From Promerops cafer (lineage: Eukaryota > Chordata > Aves > Passeriformes > Nectariniidae): DNA of 64,000 nt. Where the stretch lies: assembly GCA_013398275.1 (NCBI GenBank), contig VZSE01013631.1:2461394-2525393 (forward strand). Direction: 5' to 3'. The position numbers and the translations under genes are program-made. The notes beneath the pieces are model-generated. The model did not search any database. It worked only from the letters and a program-made list of their open reading frames with translations, and had not been told where the DNA came from. This document shows, in pieces, positions 38,160-51,418 of this stretch; within the stretch, counting starts at the first letter, position 1; each line of letters opens with the position of its first letter.

Positions 38160-38480
38160 ACACTAATTGCATCTTAGCTTTCAGAGATCTGAGTGTTGGT
38201 GCTGGTAGGAAGACGCGATGCCCCTGTTTATAAGAACAGTTTGATCAATAATGTATTGCAGATGCACAGCCCACAGTACGTTGCTGCAAACATCCATATG
38301 GAATGCATTTCTCCTACATGCGCTCCACAGCAGCTCAGCTGCGCAGTGCCCAGCGCTGCTCCGCTCAGAGGCCAATTAAAACCTCGCTGTTTAATTTCAA
38401 GTCCATTAGAACCCTGCCAAAGGTTAAGTTATTGCAGTTAATGACATTTAAGCTGTAAATAAACAAGGCCTGAAGAGAAG
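38160..38480. promoter_or_regulatory. Candidate conserved noncoding element / enhancer (strongest in window)
   Basis: The block stands out from its AT-rich surroundings by balanced composition, several CpGs and clustered binding-site cores. It has E-boxes CATATG (38295-38300) and CAGCTG (38336-38341), four homeodomain cores (38375-38378, 38392-38395, 38405-38408, 38439-38442) within 70 bases, and a forkhead-type TAAACAA (38460-38466). A plus-strand frame of 82 codons runs through part of it but has no domain character. The texture resembles vertebrate developmental enhancers. Conservation cannot be measured here, so this is inference from motif clustering. Confidence 0.4.
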
Positions 38481-41400
38481 AAAGGAAGCGGGATGCTATT
38501 TTTATTGCATGAAAAGAATAATTTTGCTGGACTTATAAAGAAAATTCTGTTGTTTTCTTCAGAGCTGCTGAAGAAAATTCTCATTGGCTGTGGCTGGATA
38601 TAACGAAAACATGTTGAAAAAAGTATTTTAAAAGACTGAAGTGAAAGAAGACCTTAATTTCCTTTTACTTACACCTGCCTCATCAAGATTTAATTCTCTG
38701 AAGAAAAAATGTAGGTGAACTGATTCTGGTGGGTTGATTTTCTTTTGTGACATGAATGCGAACTGAACAGAACAAAATTCTGTCCATATGTTCTTATCAA
38801 GTTCACTGGGCACAAATGAGAATAATTTCCAGAGTTATGCAATGTAATATAGAATGCAGACCTATTTAGACTTGATGTTATAAGAGAAAATGAAAATTAC
38901 TACATTCTGTTCAACAAGTTCAACAATAATGATCATCTCTAGTTTTTAAATGTCTCAGCTTATAAGAAAGACTTAACTAGCCCTAAGCTGCATACATATT
39001 AATAAGAAATTTTTCTCTTTCATAAAAAAAGGCGCTTTTTCCTACCCTAACTAATAACATTGTTGCAAGGAATAAGATGGCTTTATCATTACTTTGAGTT
39101 CTTAAATCAGTATTAAGTCTTTCTGTAGATAATAACATGCAACTTCTTGAGCTGTATGCAAGAACTGCTTGATAAAATTCTACAGCATTTGTAACAAAAA
39201 AAAGATGTGCCCATCTCTTCTAGCTTTAATATCTAATAATATTACCTTTCATCACATTACATTCATAAACAGCACAGTGAACACACTATGTCAAGTAAAT
39301 AATGTGAAAATAAAAGAGGTATGATTTTAATTATTTCAGAACCAAGGCAGAAAACAATTAACATACTATAGTGAACTTTTGCTGTTCCTTTTAATTTTTT
39401 AAATGTTGTTTTCATTCAGTAAATTTTGTTATGTTTATTATTATACACTATCTTTCATGATTTCCATTTTCAGCCATTTCTTCAGAATTTCACATAATCT
39501 GTATTACTTGACAAATGGTGACTGAATGGCCAATGGCCATTCTGGTTGCTGAGAATAATTCAGAAAATAATTGTTTTCTGATGATTTTCAGATATTTTAA
39601 AGATGGTTCTTGATTATTAGATGTGTCTTATGAATTTATAATATTAGATAACCAAGTCTACTCTCCCTTCTCAGGAAAGTCAATATATTAAGAGGCATTA
39701 TCAATTATATTCCCTTTAGTGTATTTCTTTTAGAACCTTGAGTCATTCCATTTCTGTTACTAAAAACCCAAATTACGCAGGCATATAAGGTAAATTGAGT
39801 TCTTTCTATTTCATATAAGCAAAATTTTATTACTAACATCAGTCTATAGACAGAAAACATAAATTAAAATTTAATGCCTGGCTGTTAATCATAACTCTAT
39901 CATACTAAACTTCTTTTCTTGTAAGGCTGGTTTCATACGTTTCCCTGTACAATTATGTCACTTTTTCCTTTGTTTAGTCTTGCTGTTTTCCTTAAAGGTC
40001 ATTTTATATGCCTGAGTTTAACAGTAGAAGTGAGAGCTACATAGTGTTTTATAACTCTGCAACACTTTAGTTTATAAAGTGAAGAAACCCAACAAACTGA
40101 CAATTCATCTGGGTCTTCTTGCCTTCTGAGCACATCGCTGATGCGTGCAGTGTTGTCTGTGGGATAACACCAAGTGATTGATGGCACTTTTTTCCTACTT
40201 AAATTCTGTGTTATAAGTGTTTAGAATAAAGTTAGTTTTACTAATGGAGTTTACTGGAGTATGAACATGATTGGGGAATGTACTAACACAGTTTTTCAGT
40301 GGTCCAACCCTGCTCCAATGGAAGTAACTTGAAAACATATATTAATTTTCAGAGGTAAGTTTTGGCCACAAGAAATTCAGAGAGAAAGTCATGCAGCATA
40401 AAGATAAATAGTTCAGAATCCAGTATCTTTTATGCAAACTTTTTAAAGGTGTAACTATCAACATCATTGGAGCTGCTCCCAATTACATTGATATATAAAA
40501 CCAGATTGGGCCCACCAAGATTAGATTAAGACTAAGATGTAAAACAGTCACATGGAGCATGACCTGATTCAGAAATTCTCAATCATCAAAATGAACACTC
40601 TAATTTCTGCAGAGTTACTTAGATAGACTAATGGACACAAAACCCAATCCAAACCAGTAAGAATCTACAAGAGTTTTTTTTCTGCATCATTGGTTTAATT
40701 GTAGTGGAAGATCACATTATGGTTTTATGCATCCGTATGTACATTTGACATGTCTCTGAGAAGTTAGATATTCATTACTTTGACCTTAAGTAGAATGGAA
40801 AAAATGCTTCCTTTTCTTTTAGTCACTTAATCCTCTGTAGCATTGAGTGCATTATAGAAATGTCAAGGGCTTTGAAGTGCCATTAAAGCCAGAAGCTTGA
40901 AAGGTTGAGTCATATAGACATTTATTTTATAGCAATTAATAACCTGAGAAATTAGGTCACTAATATAGTATACATCTTAATAAGAAGCCACATCTTCAAT
41001 TTAATTACTTTTCTTAAACCTATCTTAAATTCAATTACTTTCCTTTGCAGCTTGCTTAACAAAGGTGCAGATTCTATATAAGATTTACAATGGATTCAAC
41101 TGTTGTTTTCTTGTTTGTTTATGTGAAACTTGATGAGAAGAAAGATGAACACCAAGTGATCTATTTTTACTCTCTAGTTGAGATGCAGAATTGTCACTGA
41201 TACCAGAAGACTCATTACAGTGAAGACACCCCAGTGCTTTTAGGGAAGTATTGAAGCTACCCTCACCTTCTGTTTATATTAGATGGCTAGCTTGTTTTAG
41301 TTTATCCTTTCACACCTTTTGCAATAATTTATGTGGTATTTTCTATTATTGCATATCCAATTAAAATTATAGATTAAAAAAGAATAAGAAAAAAAAACAA

Positions 41401-42066
41401 AACAAAAAAATCCAAAAACCTGAATGGAGAAGGCTTGCTATAAATACAAATTTCAAAGCAAGTCATGAACTAAAACAGATGTCTCAACATTTGAAAAGAA
41501 GACCAAAAAAAGAGCAGCTAACCCCTATTTCTGAAGCATCCCTTTCCCCAGCGTAGTCTAACGTATTTACAAAATTAATTTACCTTTTTATGCCTTGCAT
41601 AGATTTGTTTCCTTTTTTCACTAACTCAGCGTTGCACATCCAACACTCTTAGTTCAGCACACTTTCATTCATACCTTATATCACCTACCTAATTGTGCCT
41701 TTATCCATCTCCTGGGCAAATTACATAAACTAGTTTGCACACAGATATTTTGAATGCAATACTGTATCAGCTGTGCAAGGGGTCCACCAGTATATACGAT
41801 CATATTCCTCATGAACCCAATTCTTTGAATTTATTAGAAATAAGACACACTGAATAAATCTTTTTCAGCTTTTAGACAAAGATCTGTGCACAGACCTCAG
41901 TTCTGCTGTTGAAGAATTCCAGCCTCTCTAGTGCAAGTGAATTTTGTCCCAGACTCAGTAATCCTCTTTCCTGCCCTGCTGACTTGCCTAGATAAATGCC
42001 TTCATCCACTTAGTGCTGATAATGTCCTCCAGCTGCATGCTGTTTCCAACAGTCAAATCTCTGCTT
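38481..42066. other. Intergenic DNA, no gene recognised
   Basis: Strongly AT-rich unique sequence. A near-perfect 19-bp palindrome (GAATGGCCAATGGCCATTC) lies at 39524-39542 and an A-rich run at 41374-41410. No gene or transposon is seen. Confidence 0.5.
41374..41410. repeat. A-rich low-complexity run
   Basis: A runs broken by G and C. No retroposon body adjoins it. Confidence 0.7.
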
Positions 42067-42525
42067 CACATAGAATGGTTTGGCCTGGAAGGACTTTAAA
42101 TATCCAACCCACCTGTGGTAAACAGGGACACCTTGCACTAGACCAGGTTGCTCAGAGCTCCTTCCAACCTGGCCTTGAACATTTCCAGAGATGCAGCATC
42201 CACAGCTTCTCTGGGCAACCTGTGCTGGTGCCTTACTGAACTCACAGTAAAGACTTTTTTTCCTAATACCTCATCTAAATCTATTGTCTTTCAGTTTGAA
42301 TTCATTCCCCCTCGTCCTGTCACTTCATGCTCCTGTAAATAGTCCCTATCCATCTTTCTTGTAGGCAAGGCTACAATGGAGTCACCCTGGATGCTTGTCT
42401 TCTCCAGGCACAACAATCCCAATTCTCTCATCTTTTCCTGATAGGAGGGAAACTCCATCCATTTAATCATCTTTGTAGCCCTTCTCTGGACTTGCTTCAT
42501 GGCTTGGCTCTCCACACAGCATGGT
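42067..42525 (-). mobile_element. CR1 LINE fragment (reverse transcriptase C-terminus plus 3' UTR)
   Basis: The plus strand opens with CACATAGAATGGTTTGG and GGAAGGACTTTAAA, the reverse complement of a CR1 3' UTR, then has CCTTGAACATTTCCAGAGAT and CTGGGCAACCTGTGC. The minus strand at 42515-42291 encodes an open C-terminal piece of CR1 ORF2 with VQRRATKMIKWMEFPSYQEK followed by MRELGLLCLE, close to the family pattern. The terminal octamer repeats are mutated. It is 5'-truncated and about 460 bases long, and belongs to a different CR1 subfamily from the copy at 23433 judging by the 3' UTR. Confidence 0.93.
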
Positions 42526-42967
42526 CTTTCTGGTTTTTTATTTTCACAGCATGCCCCCTTTTTTTACAGGCATCTTCTTTCTCTCTCTCATTCCAGGTGC
42601 CAATGATTTGGTATTAGGCCCTCAGAGACTCTTGTCTATTGTAACAAAACTGTCAAGAGACCCCTCATAATCTCATAAACCTGAAAGGATCTTGGCCACC
42701 TCCTAGCCTAAGGTGTTTCAATGTCTCTCCCTTTCTGTTATCCTAAGTCCTTAGTGCTCAGGAGAGGAATTGCAACCTTCCCATTTGACAGAAGGCAAAG
42801 ACATGCATAGAAATCCTGGATGCAAAGGAGAGCCTATCCCTTAAATTTTTTTTTGCATTTTTCAAAAGGGGTCCAAGGTACCTAAATCAGGGCCACGGAT
42901 CCAGCTTCTAGCTGACAAATTAACTTATCAGTGTTTAGAAGTGTGTTGCTATAGGATGTTGCAGAAC

Positions 42968-42997
42968 TATATATATATATATGTATATATATATATG
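42968..42997. repeat. (TA)n dinucleotide repeat
   Basis: About 15 TA units with one G interruption. The repeat is self-complementary and could extrude as a hairpin. It is likely to vary in length between individuals. Confidence 0.9.
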
Positions 42998-44366
42998 AAT
43001 TGTTTAATGGACTGTCTTGGAGAACAGATGTATGAGCACCTATTAAACATAATGATTCTTCCCTTAGGCCAGGGAATCCCAGAGCTGCCAAGACTCAGTT
43101 GTGGGAGGAGATGTGAGGATGAGGATGCTCTGTTTCCTACACTGCTTCCTGAGGTACCTATTTCTAACCACTTTCCAGCACAGGGCATCAGACTGGATGG
43201 GTTTGGTTGTGATCCTGTTGAGCTGTTCATACACAGTTTAGACTAAGATACATCTTGATTTAAGATACTCAAGATGCCAGAATATATTAAAATGAAGTTA
43301 TAATAATATATTTCTAAAAGGAGAATAGTCAGCACTGAGAATAGCATATTTCTGTCATAAATACCTATCCTGAAGCAAAGGGCACAATTAATAGCAATGA
43401 TTTTTTTGATAACAAAGCTTCTTCAGGACTAAATATAATCTTTTCTATCTCAGTGAACTGTACATTAAAAAGCTTAGATTAGTTGTATCAGAAATCTACA
43501 ATAAGGGTCACTATAGTTAAACATATATGTGTGTGTGTATTTCTGCACATTTTAACTAAAAATATTAAGCCATGTACTTTGGATATTAAGGATTTACAAA
43601 ATTTACCAAAAAAATACTCTTTAAAGGATGGCTCTAAATTTTTGATAATATTAGGAATTCTGCAAGTACTCTGAGCCACGTTTGTCCCATGAATCTTCCT
43701 AGAGCTGGTGGATTTTTGTTTCCTCTGATCTGTTGTGTGGAAACTGATAAAATAAATCTACCCCCACAGCCCTCCAAGACAAGTTCCTTGACATTTTAAT
43801 GGTTGTGGTTCACACCAGATTACTGTTGTTATAATGTCAGAGCCATTCCAAAAATGAGGGCATTCCCAGTAGCCCTGTATCTCATTGCTCACAAATGCTA
43901 GGCTGCTGGTTTTTAAATAAATATGTTGTAGCGATAGCAATCAGGGAATGTTCTTTTGCTTGTTCACCTCCTGAGTCACAGATTGCTAGATTTGCTCAAG
44001 CTAGTAACAGAAATGGGGAAAAAAATTCCCCAGATTCACAAAAATACATGTTTCACCTTTCAAAAATCTATGTAGTGAAGAGTCCTCCCCGGGAATATTT
44101 CTGAAAAAAACACTTTTGGCAAGGCAGACACAGACACACAGAATTTAAGAGGCCTCTAGTAACTCTTTAGCTGTCTAAACCAAAAGGTTGCATATGGTTA
44201 AGTAAGCCTTCACCACTTGGCTGAGAGCACCTCTCTTCCAGGTCCCAAATAGATATTTCCCTTTGCCTTTCCAGCAAGCAGGTGAAGGCATAGCAGGGAG
44301 GAGGTCCAAATGCATGGCTAGGCACATGGTGTTCATCCTAGAGGAGCATGGCACAAAAAGAGAGAG

Positions 44367-44407
44367 AATTTGGTCATCCTGATATCAAATTTGGTCATCC
44401 TGATATC
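44367..44407. repeat. Short tandem duplication (20-21-bp unit, two copies)
   Basis: AATTTGGTCATCCTGATATC is followed at once by the same unit with one extra A. There are no mismatches, so the event looks recent. Confidence 0.88.
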
Positions 44408-44456
44408 CTGTGAATGACTGAGCCATGCAGCTGACCAAAACTGAAGTATATATTTT

Positions 44457-44476
44457 TAAATAAATAAATAAATAAA
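44457..44476. repeat. (TAAA)5 microsatellite
   Basis: Five perfect TAAA units. Confidence 0.9.
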
Positions 44477-46648
44477 CAGACGTATATATAAAATTCAAAT
44501 TTATTCTTCTGTGTCTTTCTTGGACTAGCTCTAAACTAGGATTTCCAATAGAGTGGCTTTCTAATCTCTGCAAAAGGATGTGCAAAAGTGTCCCCAAATG
44601 ACAAGGCAGTTTCTTGAAGAGATTCACTGATAGAATGTCATGATCAGCCAAAGCCCAAAACTGTCCTTCAAAGCAGGTCTCAACAGAATTCCTTCTGGAA
44701 AGCCTCTATCTTACCCATGGAAGGGGCTGGCCAATTAAGATTATTTATTCCTCAGAATATCTTATCTCCCACATTGGGTTTTGAGGGTCCAAAAAAGCAT
44801 TCCATTGCTTCCAAGTTGCCCTTTACTCAAGCAGATCACCATTACCTGCTCTTTTATTTCCAAGGAAAGACCTGAGGTAATAAAGGTACTTTAACTTCAA
44901 CCAGAACATCCCTCTGCTGAAAACCTTCCATCCCTTGTACATCTCTGCCAGCATCTGCATCCATATTGATTTCTCAGGTGCAGAGGAACAGAAGAATACC
45001 AGCATCTCTGCATGTCAGCTTCTACAAGTATAATCAGAAAGGTTTTTCTCTCACTTCAGCGCAGATGAGTATTCAGAAGATGCCACAGGTGAGAATGCAT
45101 CCTCTTGCCCTTCCTCTGTTTGGACACTTCTGAGGGAGCCAGGCTTGCTCTCTGTTGCTCACTTTGGCAGAGCACAAAGGCTGGTGGCAGTTTCCCAGTT
45201 GTTCTGCATCCCTACCCCAGTTCCATTTCTACACTGCACCCCTTGCCTTGAGCAGTCCTCCCAGTGGGGAGCATTCCTGATCCAAGCAGGCCAGCGTCTC
45301 AGTACGAGTAACAGTGAGTGCACTCGAATGGGTACCTGCAGGTTAATGGTATCCAGTCCTTCCACAGGCTCCTAAAGCATCTCTCATGGAAAACACCTTG
45401 CTTCTTGGGGACCAAGAGCAGCTTCAGGTGTGTTAACACTCATCTGGATGACTTTGCCTGTGGTCATCACCTTTAGACCTTGGAAACCCTTTTCTTTCTT
45501 TAGACCATCTTTTCATGTCCTCAAATTCTCATGAATCTTAGTTTTGGATGGTTGCAGCCTCTTTTTCCTAAATGTTATGTGGTCAAAGCATTTGCTTTAA
45601 ATGTGCATTTAAACAGTACATTACATTCTGCACCACGGAACTCAAGGCTCTTGGAAGGGATTTAGCTTCTCTTATTATTTCTGGAGATACAGATAATAAT
45701 AAATAAAAACATAGCTATCAGGGTGAATTCAAGAGAGAATGAAAGGCATTCAGAAATTTATATATAGTACATTTCAAATGTTTTTTCAGAAGGTATAAAA
45801 AGAAAATGCTGCTGTTTTGTGAGAGAACAAATGCATGTATGTGTCCATGATGGAGAGGGAGTTGGGAAGACAGGGAAAAGACATATTTCTGGGAACCACA
45901 TTCTCAGCTCAGAAGCAAGAAAGTCCCATCTAAAAAAGATTTCCTTTTCAAAATTTCAAAACTTCAGGCATAATGAATATTTACTAACAAATGCAGATTT
46001 AAAAAAATGTATTTAATGACCCAGATGTGACACCAATCCTAAAAAAATATAGTATGCATACAGATAAGACTAGCAAAGGTGTTTATATATTTTTTTAAAT
46101 GCCAGGTGTAACTTAAAATTGCTAGCTTTGCACTGACTGACATTAAACTTTCAATAACTTTCTTCCAATAAAACCACTTTGATAGATAATGTAATAGGTG
46201 AGTTCTGTGGTATGGTCTTAAAGGGTTTCTGAAACAGAAATTTAAGCTTGAATTTTTATAATATTTTGGGTTCATTATTTTTTATTTTATTTCATTTCCT
46301 TATTATTTATTTACCTTATAGTTGTCTACATCCAGAAATGTCAAGTGAATTGATTGCATAAGAAAGACAAGTTTTTACACAAACCACCATCTCAATTTTC
46401 TTCCAATATTATTGTTGTATTTCTCAATTTCTTTCGTCTTCTTTGGGTAAGAGTTAGGTACTGTATTATATAGACCAAAGAATTAAAACCAGCGAAATAT
46501 GCAACTAAATGCTTCACAAAAAGTATTTCACAAACAAATCCTTTTATGCTAAGATAAAATGTCCATATTAGAAAAATCATACTTGAAAAAAAATTACATT
46601 CTAGAATTCACCAGCTGTTCAAACTGAGAGCTCTCTACAGGAAAAAAT

Positions 46649-46670
46649 GAATAATAATAATAAAATAATA
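46649..46670. repeat. (AAT)n microsatellite, short
   Basis: About seven AAT-type units with one interruption. Confidence 0.75.
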
Positions 46671-47075
46671 CAATAGAGTATTACAGACAAAATAGTCTAG
46701 AATAAGATCAGCCTTATACCTTTAAGCAAAGGAGTTTCATCTTGTTTTATATACTTTAATTTTAGTGTCTTCATGCTATTTTTCTTTACCTTGACAGCAT
46801 TGTCTAAAATATGTTATTTTGAATTATTTTCTCTGGCTTTAAACCTGAATAGGTGAAGCCTTTCTTCCACTGACAGATCATGAAATTGAAACTTTTTTGC
46901 TGTTGGCTTCTGATCAGCTCATTTTTCTCACATATCCATGCTGAAACCATTAGAGGTTGACTTCATAAAGCCAGGAACATAGGCAGTTTCTAGCTTTGGC
47001 TCAAAAGCATGCAAGTTTACATCAGAAAAAGTTCAAAGCATTAAGAATGACACATCTAATGTGTTTATTTCTTTT

Positions 47076-47080
<5 letters not shown>

Positions 47081-47117
<37 letters not shown>

Positions 47118-47125
47118 NTTTTTTT
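47081..47125. repeat. Poly(T) tract with an N (assembly scar)
   Basis: 44 T and one N (47118). The true length is unknown; the N marks an unresolved join inside the homopolymer. On the minus strand this would be a poly(A) run, but no retroposon body was recognised next to it. Confidence 0.9.
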
Positions 47126-50100
47126 AATGCTCTCTTAACTGTCTTTCAGGTTAAGAAAAGACAGGCTTTTACCTGCAGTACTTTCTTAAGATGAATTTTC
47201 CTAATGCACTGTAGGCTCCAGATAAGTAAGGATTTTATTGTATTAAGTTGGCTCACCTAGCAGAAAAAAGAATAGAAAGAACACATGGCGCTTTCAAGCC
47301 TTGCAGAAATACTCGAGTTTTAATTGTTCAGTACTGCAATGTAAGCAACTTTCTGACATCCTAGGCAAATGGTTTATGGAAGGTTGGGGAAGAAACTCTT
47401 GTGGCAAAACACACAACACCCAGGTCTGTAATTTTTTTTTTTCTACAGAATTCCTGCTTTTTTTGGGCTGCACTGTTTAGTCAGTAGAATTTATTTTACT
47501 GTGTCTTAAAGTAATTATATTTTTTACTTTCAGTTTAACTCTTTTCCAATATTTTTTTAAAAAAAGCAGTATTTACCATTAAAAAAATTACTATTTTCAA
47601 TCTAAATGTATTTGAGTATCTGATGTAGGAAATAGCTGACAAGAGAGCAGATGCTCATCATGTGCAGTAGGACACTTGAAGTCAAGTTTTTCATATATCA
47701 TGGGTGGTGAACAATTTTAGATAAAATTCAGTAGAGCCAGTTGAGGTGAGATACATATTCTTGTGCATTTCTCAGAAATGACAGATTATAATAGGATGCT
47801 TCTTATGAAAAAACATTGGTCCTGGGACAGGAAGAGAAGTCTTGGACAGAAGATTTTCAAAAAGTTGAAAACAAAGAGACTTCCATTGTTGAAGGTGCTG
47901 TTTCAGTAAGTGACTTTTCAAATCATGAGTACATGGAAATCAATAGAGATAACAGGGCCCTGGTTGCAGTCTCAGCTGTGAAGACCCAGCTAATTTTCCA
48001 GCTAATTGGAGCTACCAGAACCAAGCAGATCCACTGTACTAATGATTCCATTATTTTGACTCCAGGCTATTCTGAGTCCTGCAGAAAAATGAGAGCTCAT
48101 ATACTGTCATATCAAATCAGGATGCCAGTTTCTATCAGCCTTAGTACGAAGAGAAGTAATAAAGATAGAAACTCTGTTAGCTTTGTGTTGCAAGTTATTT
48201 TCAAAGAAGAAGATAGGTCGTTCCCATCTAAAGCTGTTTAACCAGTATTTGTTATCTAAACTGGCAAAGTCTTATTAGAAGGCAAAGCTCTGATATAAAA
48301 CATACTAAGGTTACTGTGCTTGTCCCCACTAATTTTAACCATCTGCAAGAAAAAAATTAACTTAGAAAGTATTTGGCTAAATTTGTAATTTGAAAGGGAC
48401 AGATCATTAATCTTGGGATTTGTGAGTCACATGATACATTAAGGTCAGATTTCATTCCTAAAGGTCTTAGTATGAAATTGTAGTCTACAGCCTTTTTGCG
48501 GTAAATTGTCTTTACAAATAGTTTTTATGTCTCTTGCTCATTTGTTCTATTAGAAGTGACATAGAGTTTGCCTAGTTTCATTACTGAAGCTTGTGCTTAG
48601 TAACCTCTCTCACAGTTTTTCCTCAGTCTTTTCCTTACAGGACAGAAAACATATTTGCAAAGACAATGCGTCATTAATCAGATTGATTCTATGTTATTAA
48701 TGACTGTTAATCACAAAGCAAGAAAAAAGAAATATATTCCCTCAACCATTTTGTCTGTGCTTCCTTCCACAGACCTTTTGAAAGTTAAGTAATTTCTAAC
48801 ATAAATGTGTTCAAGCTCATAAGAAATATAATTTAATTCTAATAAAATGATTTTAGGTTAAAGTTTCTATAAGACAATAACATGATTTTGCTACAGTTAA
48901 TGGCTTGTGTTTCTGCTACATTTATATTCCATTTATTTTCTTTTGATTTAATATGGCACAAGCTATCTGATTGTTCATTGAAACACAAATTGCTGTTCCA
49001 GTCAGAGCCCACTTGCCCTATGTATGAAAAAGTTAAAACCTTTTAAATAGTTTGTGAAAATAGGCATCTTCCTTTTCCCACCACTTCCTGAATGCAATTA
49101 GAAAAATCTTCATAGCCATGTTTCATATCACATTATTAAAAAACCTGCCAAAGAAATAACGACGTGTAATTCTGATAATGTTAAAGCTGGAAAGTAAGAG
49201 CATCACCAAATTCAGATATTATTGGAGGGGAAAACAATAACTTCCACGCAAATATATAGGATATCTGTCTATCTGCTAGAGCCTCCATGGTAATTAAAAC
49301 TCAGGAAGACTCACTGTTAAAGTACTTGCTAACTTCAGTGTGTCAGGGTGCTCTCAGAGGAAACCCTTAATCCTCCTTTAAGAAATGGAGAACACAATTT
49401 GCATTAGTAGGCTCTTTCTGCTCCTTCATTCGTATGTCCACAGTCTGACTTTTAGTCAGAGCTTAGATCTTTTTCATATGGGTATTATTGGGAATGGTCC
49501 CCAATCCTTATCAGAGCTTTTTGGTTGCATACTTTTCAATCCTTCCTCATATAGAAATAAGCAAGAAAAAGCACAGAACTTCTGCCTGCAGGTTACTGCT
49601 GTTAATGGGAAAAGTATTACCTAATACTATGAAGTATGCAAGTTTTTTAATATGATGGATGGCAAAGAAGTGTATTTTTAATGAGAGAAAATAAGTTTTC
49701 TGAAAAGTAAAATAAAAAATGCTATAGGGTTTTGCATCAAAAAATATGAAAAATCATGCATGGATTTAAAAAATAAGTCTGCCTTTTAATTTAAAATCAT
49801 AAAGAAAGCTGACAGGACATATGATGTGGGAGTAAAAGCATCATTGACTGTGAGATGCAGATCACAGAGGGAGAGGGGTGAAAGAAAAAAATAAATGGAA
49901 GTTTTCCCCTGATAGATTGGCCAGTTTTCTATATTCTATATATGAATAAATAAATAGTGTGAAAAGAAATGTTAGTCCGAATTTCACATCCCTGTTAGAG
50001 CGATACGTTATCTTTTGCTTTAAAATATGGCTTACCCTTCAGGATATATTTTTTAGATTATTCAATCAAAGTTTAGTTAAAGCATGATTGCAACTGCAAA

Positions 50101-50690
50101 TAGAGAAAAAAAGGAACAGAGAATTATAATTAAAACACTTTGAAAAAAAGGCAAAGTTCCAAATAAATAATGATAGCCTTAGAGGAGTTGGTTGGGAAAT
50201 GGAGTGTGTGTGGTGTTTATTTAGCAGAGTATCTCTGTTGTAAGGACTGATGTGAGCACTGGACAGGAGGGAACTCCAATATTTTGGTGTCAGAGAAGAC
50301 ATTGCGGGCAACAGGAACTGAATTTAATTGCATACAGGTAACTGAGATCACAGTGATCAATGGCATGTGACAGGAGAGTGGGAAACAGCTCCATAAAGGA
50401 TGATACCTGCATATCTTTGCACTTTAAATGGTGAGTCCTACCTTTTCCCATGTATTCACATCCCAGTGTAAACTAAAGAGAAGTCAATGTGAAAGCAGAG
50501 ACCACAAGTGGCACCAACAAATGTTTATAAAGAAAATTATATATATTTTTGTTAAAACAATCCCCAAGATATATCCTTTCTGGGTAGCATGAAAGAAAAC
50601 ATCTGTTGCAGAGAGCAAAAAAGCTCTGCATTCAGATAATGTTCAATCTTTTATGAGCAATTTGGTCTTTTATGCATATTACGGGACATT
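47126..50690. other. Intergenic DNA, no confirmed gene
   Basis: AT-rich unique DNA. It includes one open frame of 149 codons without a stop (47795-48241, +), about the longest expected by chance in a window of this size and composition. Nothing else was recognised. Confidence 0.45.
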
Positions 50691-50880
50691 TTTAGTGGTA
50701 CCTCACATAAACTGTGTCTCCCTTGTGGAATCTCACATTGGGGTAGGTTATTGGAAGCCAACAGCCATTACAGTGGTAATTTCAGCTGGGACAGAGTAAT
50801 GACACCACATTATGAACCAATAACGGGACGCTAATGTCTGTAGTATGCTCCTGCAGTGCATAATAATGAGGGGGAAGTAA
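50691..50880. promoter_or_regulatory. Weak candidate conserved noncoding element
   Basis: Mixed-complexity sequence with several TAAT cores (50777-50780, 50797-50800, 50832-50835) and a CAGCTG E-box (50783-50788) within 60 bases. This is inference from motif clustering only. Confidence 0.2.
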
Positions 50881-51397
50881 AAGTTTAGAATCAATCCTCA
50901 ATTAGGCAGATGACTTCCTGATTCTGACAAACACTGCAACTTGCCCAGAACTTCAGCCCTGACTCAGAGCGTGTGCAGCATTTCTGCCCTAGGATGCCCA
51001 GGTCCCTACCAGGCAGTATTGAAGGATCTGTTTGCTTTAGCTTTGACTGAATAAAGCCACCTGAGCTTCTAAGCAGCTTTTCCAATCCCTTAGATTTTCA
51101 TACAGCTTTACTCCTGTAGTGCCAGTGATCTTATGCCATTTGGCAGCACTCACTGCTGTGGTGAACACATGTCATGATTTCAGCAGAGTGAGAATGGCAA
51201 CGAGAAAAAAAAATGCTGGCATTTGGGGAGCAGTCATCTTACTTCCAACCAATGTGAGGAAACAGACACTTATGTTTCAGACACTAATGAAAATTATTTC
51301 AGCATACCCTCCAAAGTTTCAGATATCCTTTAGAGTTTCACATAGAAAAGGTTGAGAACCTTCCCAGAATAGTTCATGACCAGCTACAGGACACCTT

Positions 51398-51418
51398 GGG
51401 GGGGTGGGGGGAAGGGGG
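51398..51418 (+). other. Potential G-quadruplex-forming run
   Basis: Seven, six and five consecutive G separated by T and AA. The long runs can supply four G-triplets with short loops, which fits the usual G4 pattern. It is isolated, with no promoter context that I can see. Confidence 0.6.

Larger units (their letters stand above)
42526..47080. other. Intergenic DNA, no gene recognised
   Basis: Unique sequence with simple repeats at 42968-42997, 44367-44407, 44457-44476 and 46649-46670, and a GC-richer patch at 45100-45420. No coding frame or transposon was recognised. Confidence 0.5.

Noticed and set aside
38193..38441. 82-codon frame through the enhancer-like block
   Set aside because: It begins from a non-ATG start, has no domain character, and overlaps another frame on the opposite strand.
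39524..39542. Near-perfect 19-bp palindrome
   Set aside because: Short palindromes of this size occur by chance; there is no promoter or repeat context.
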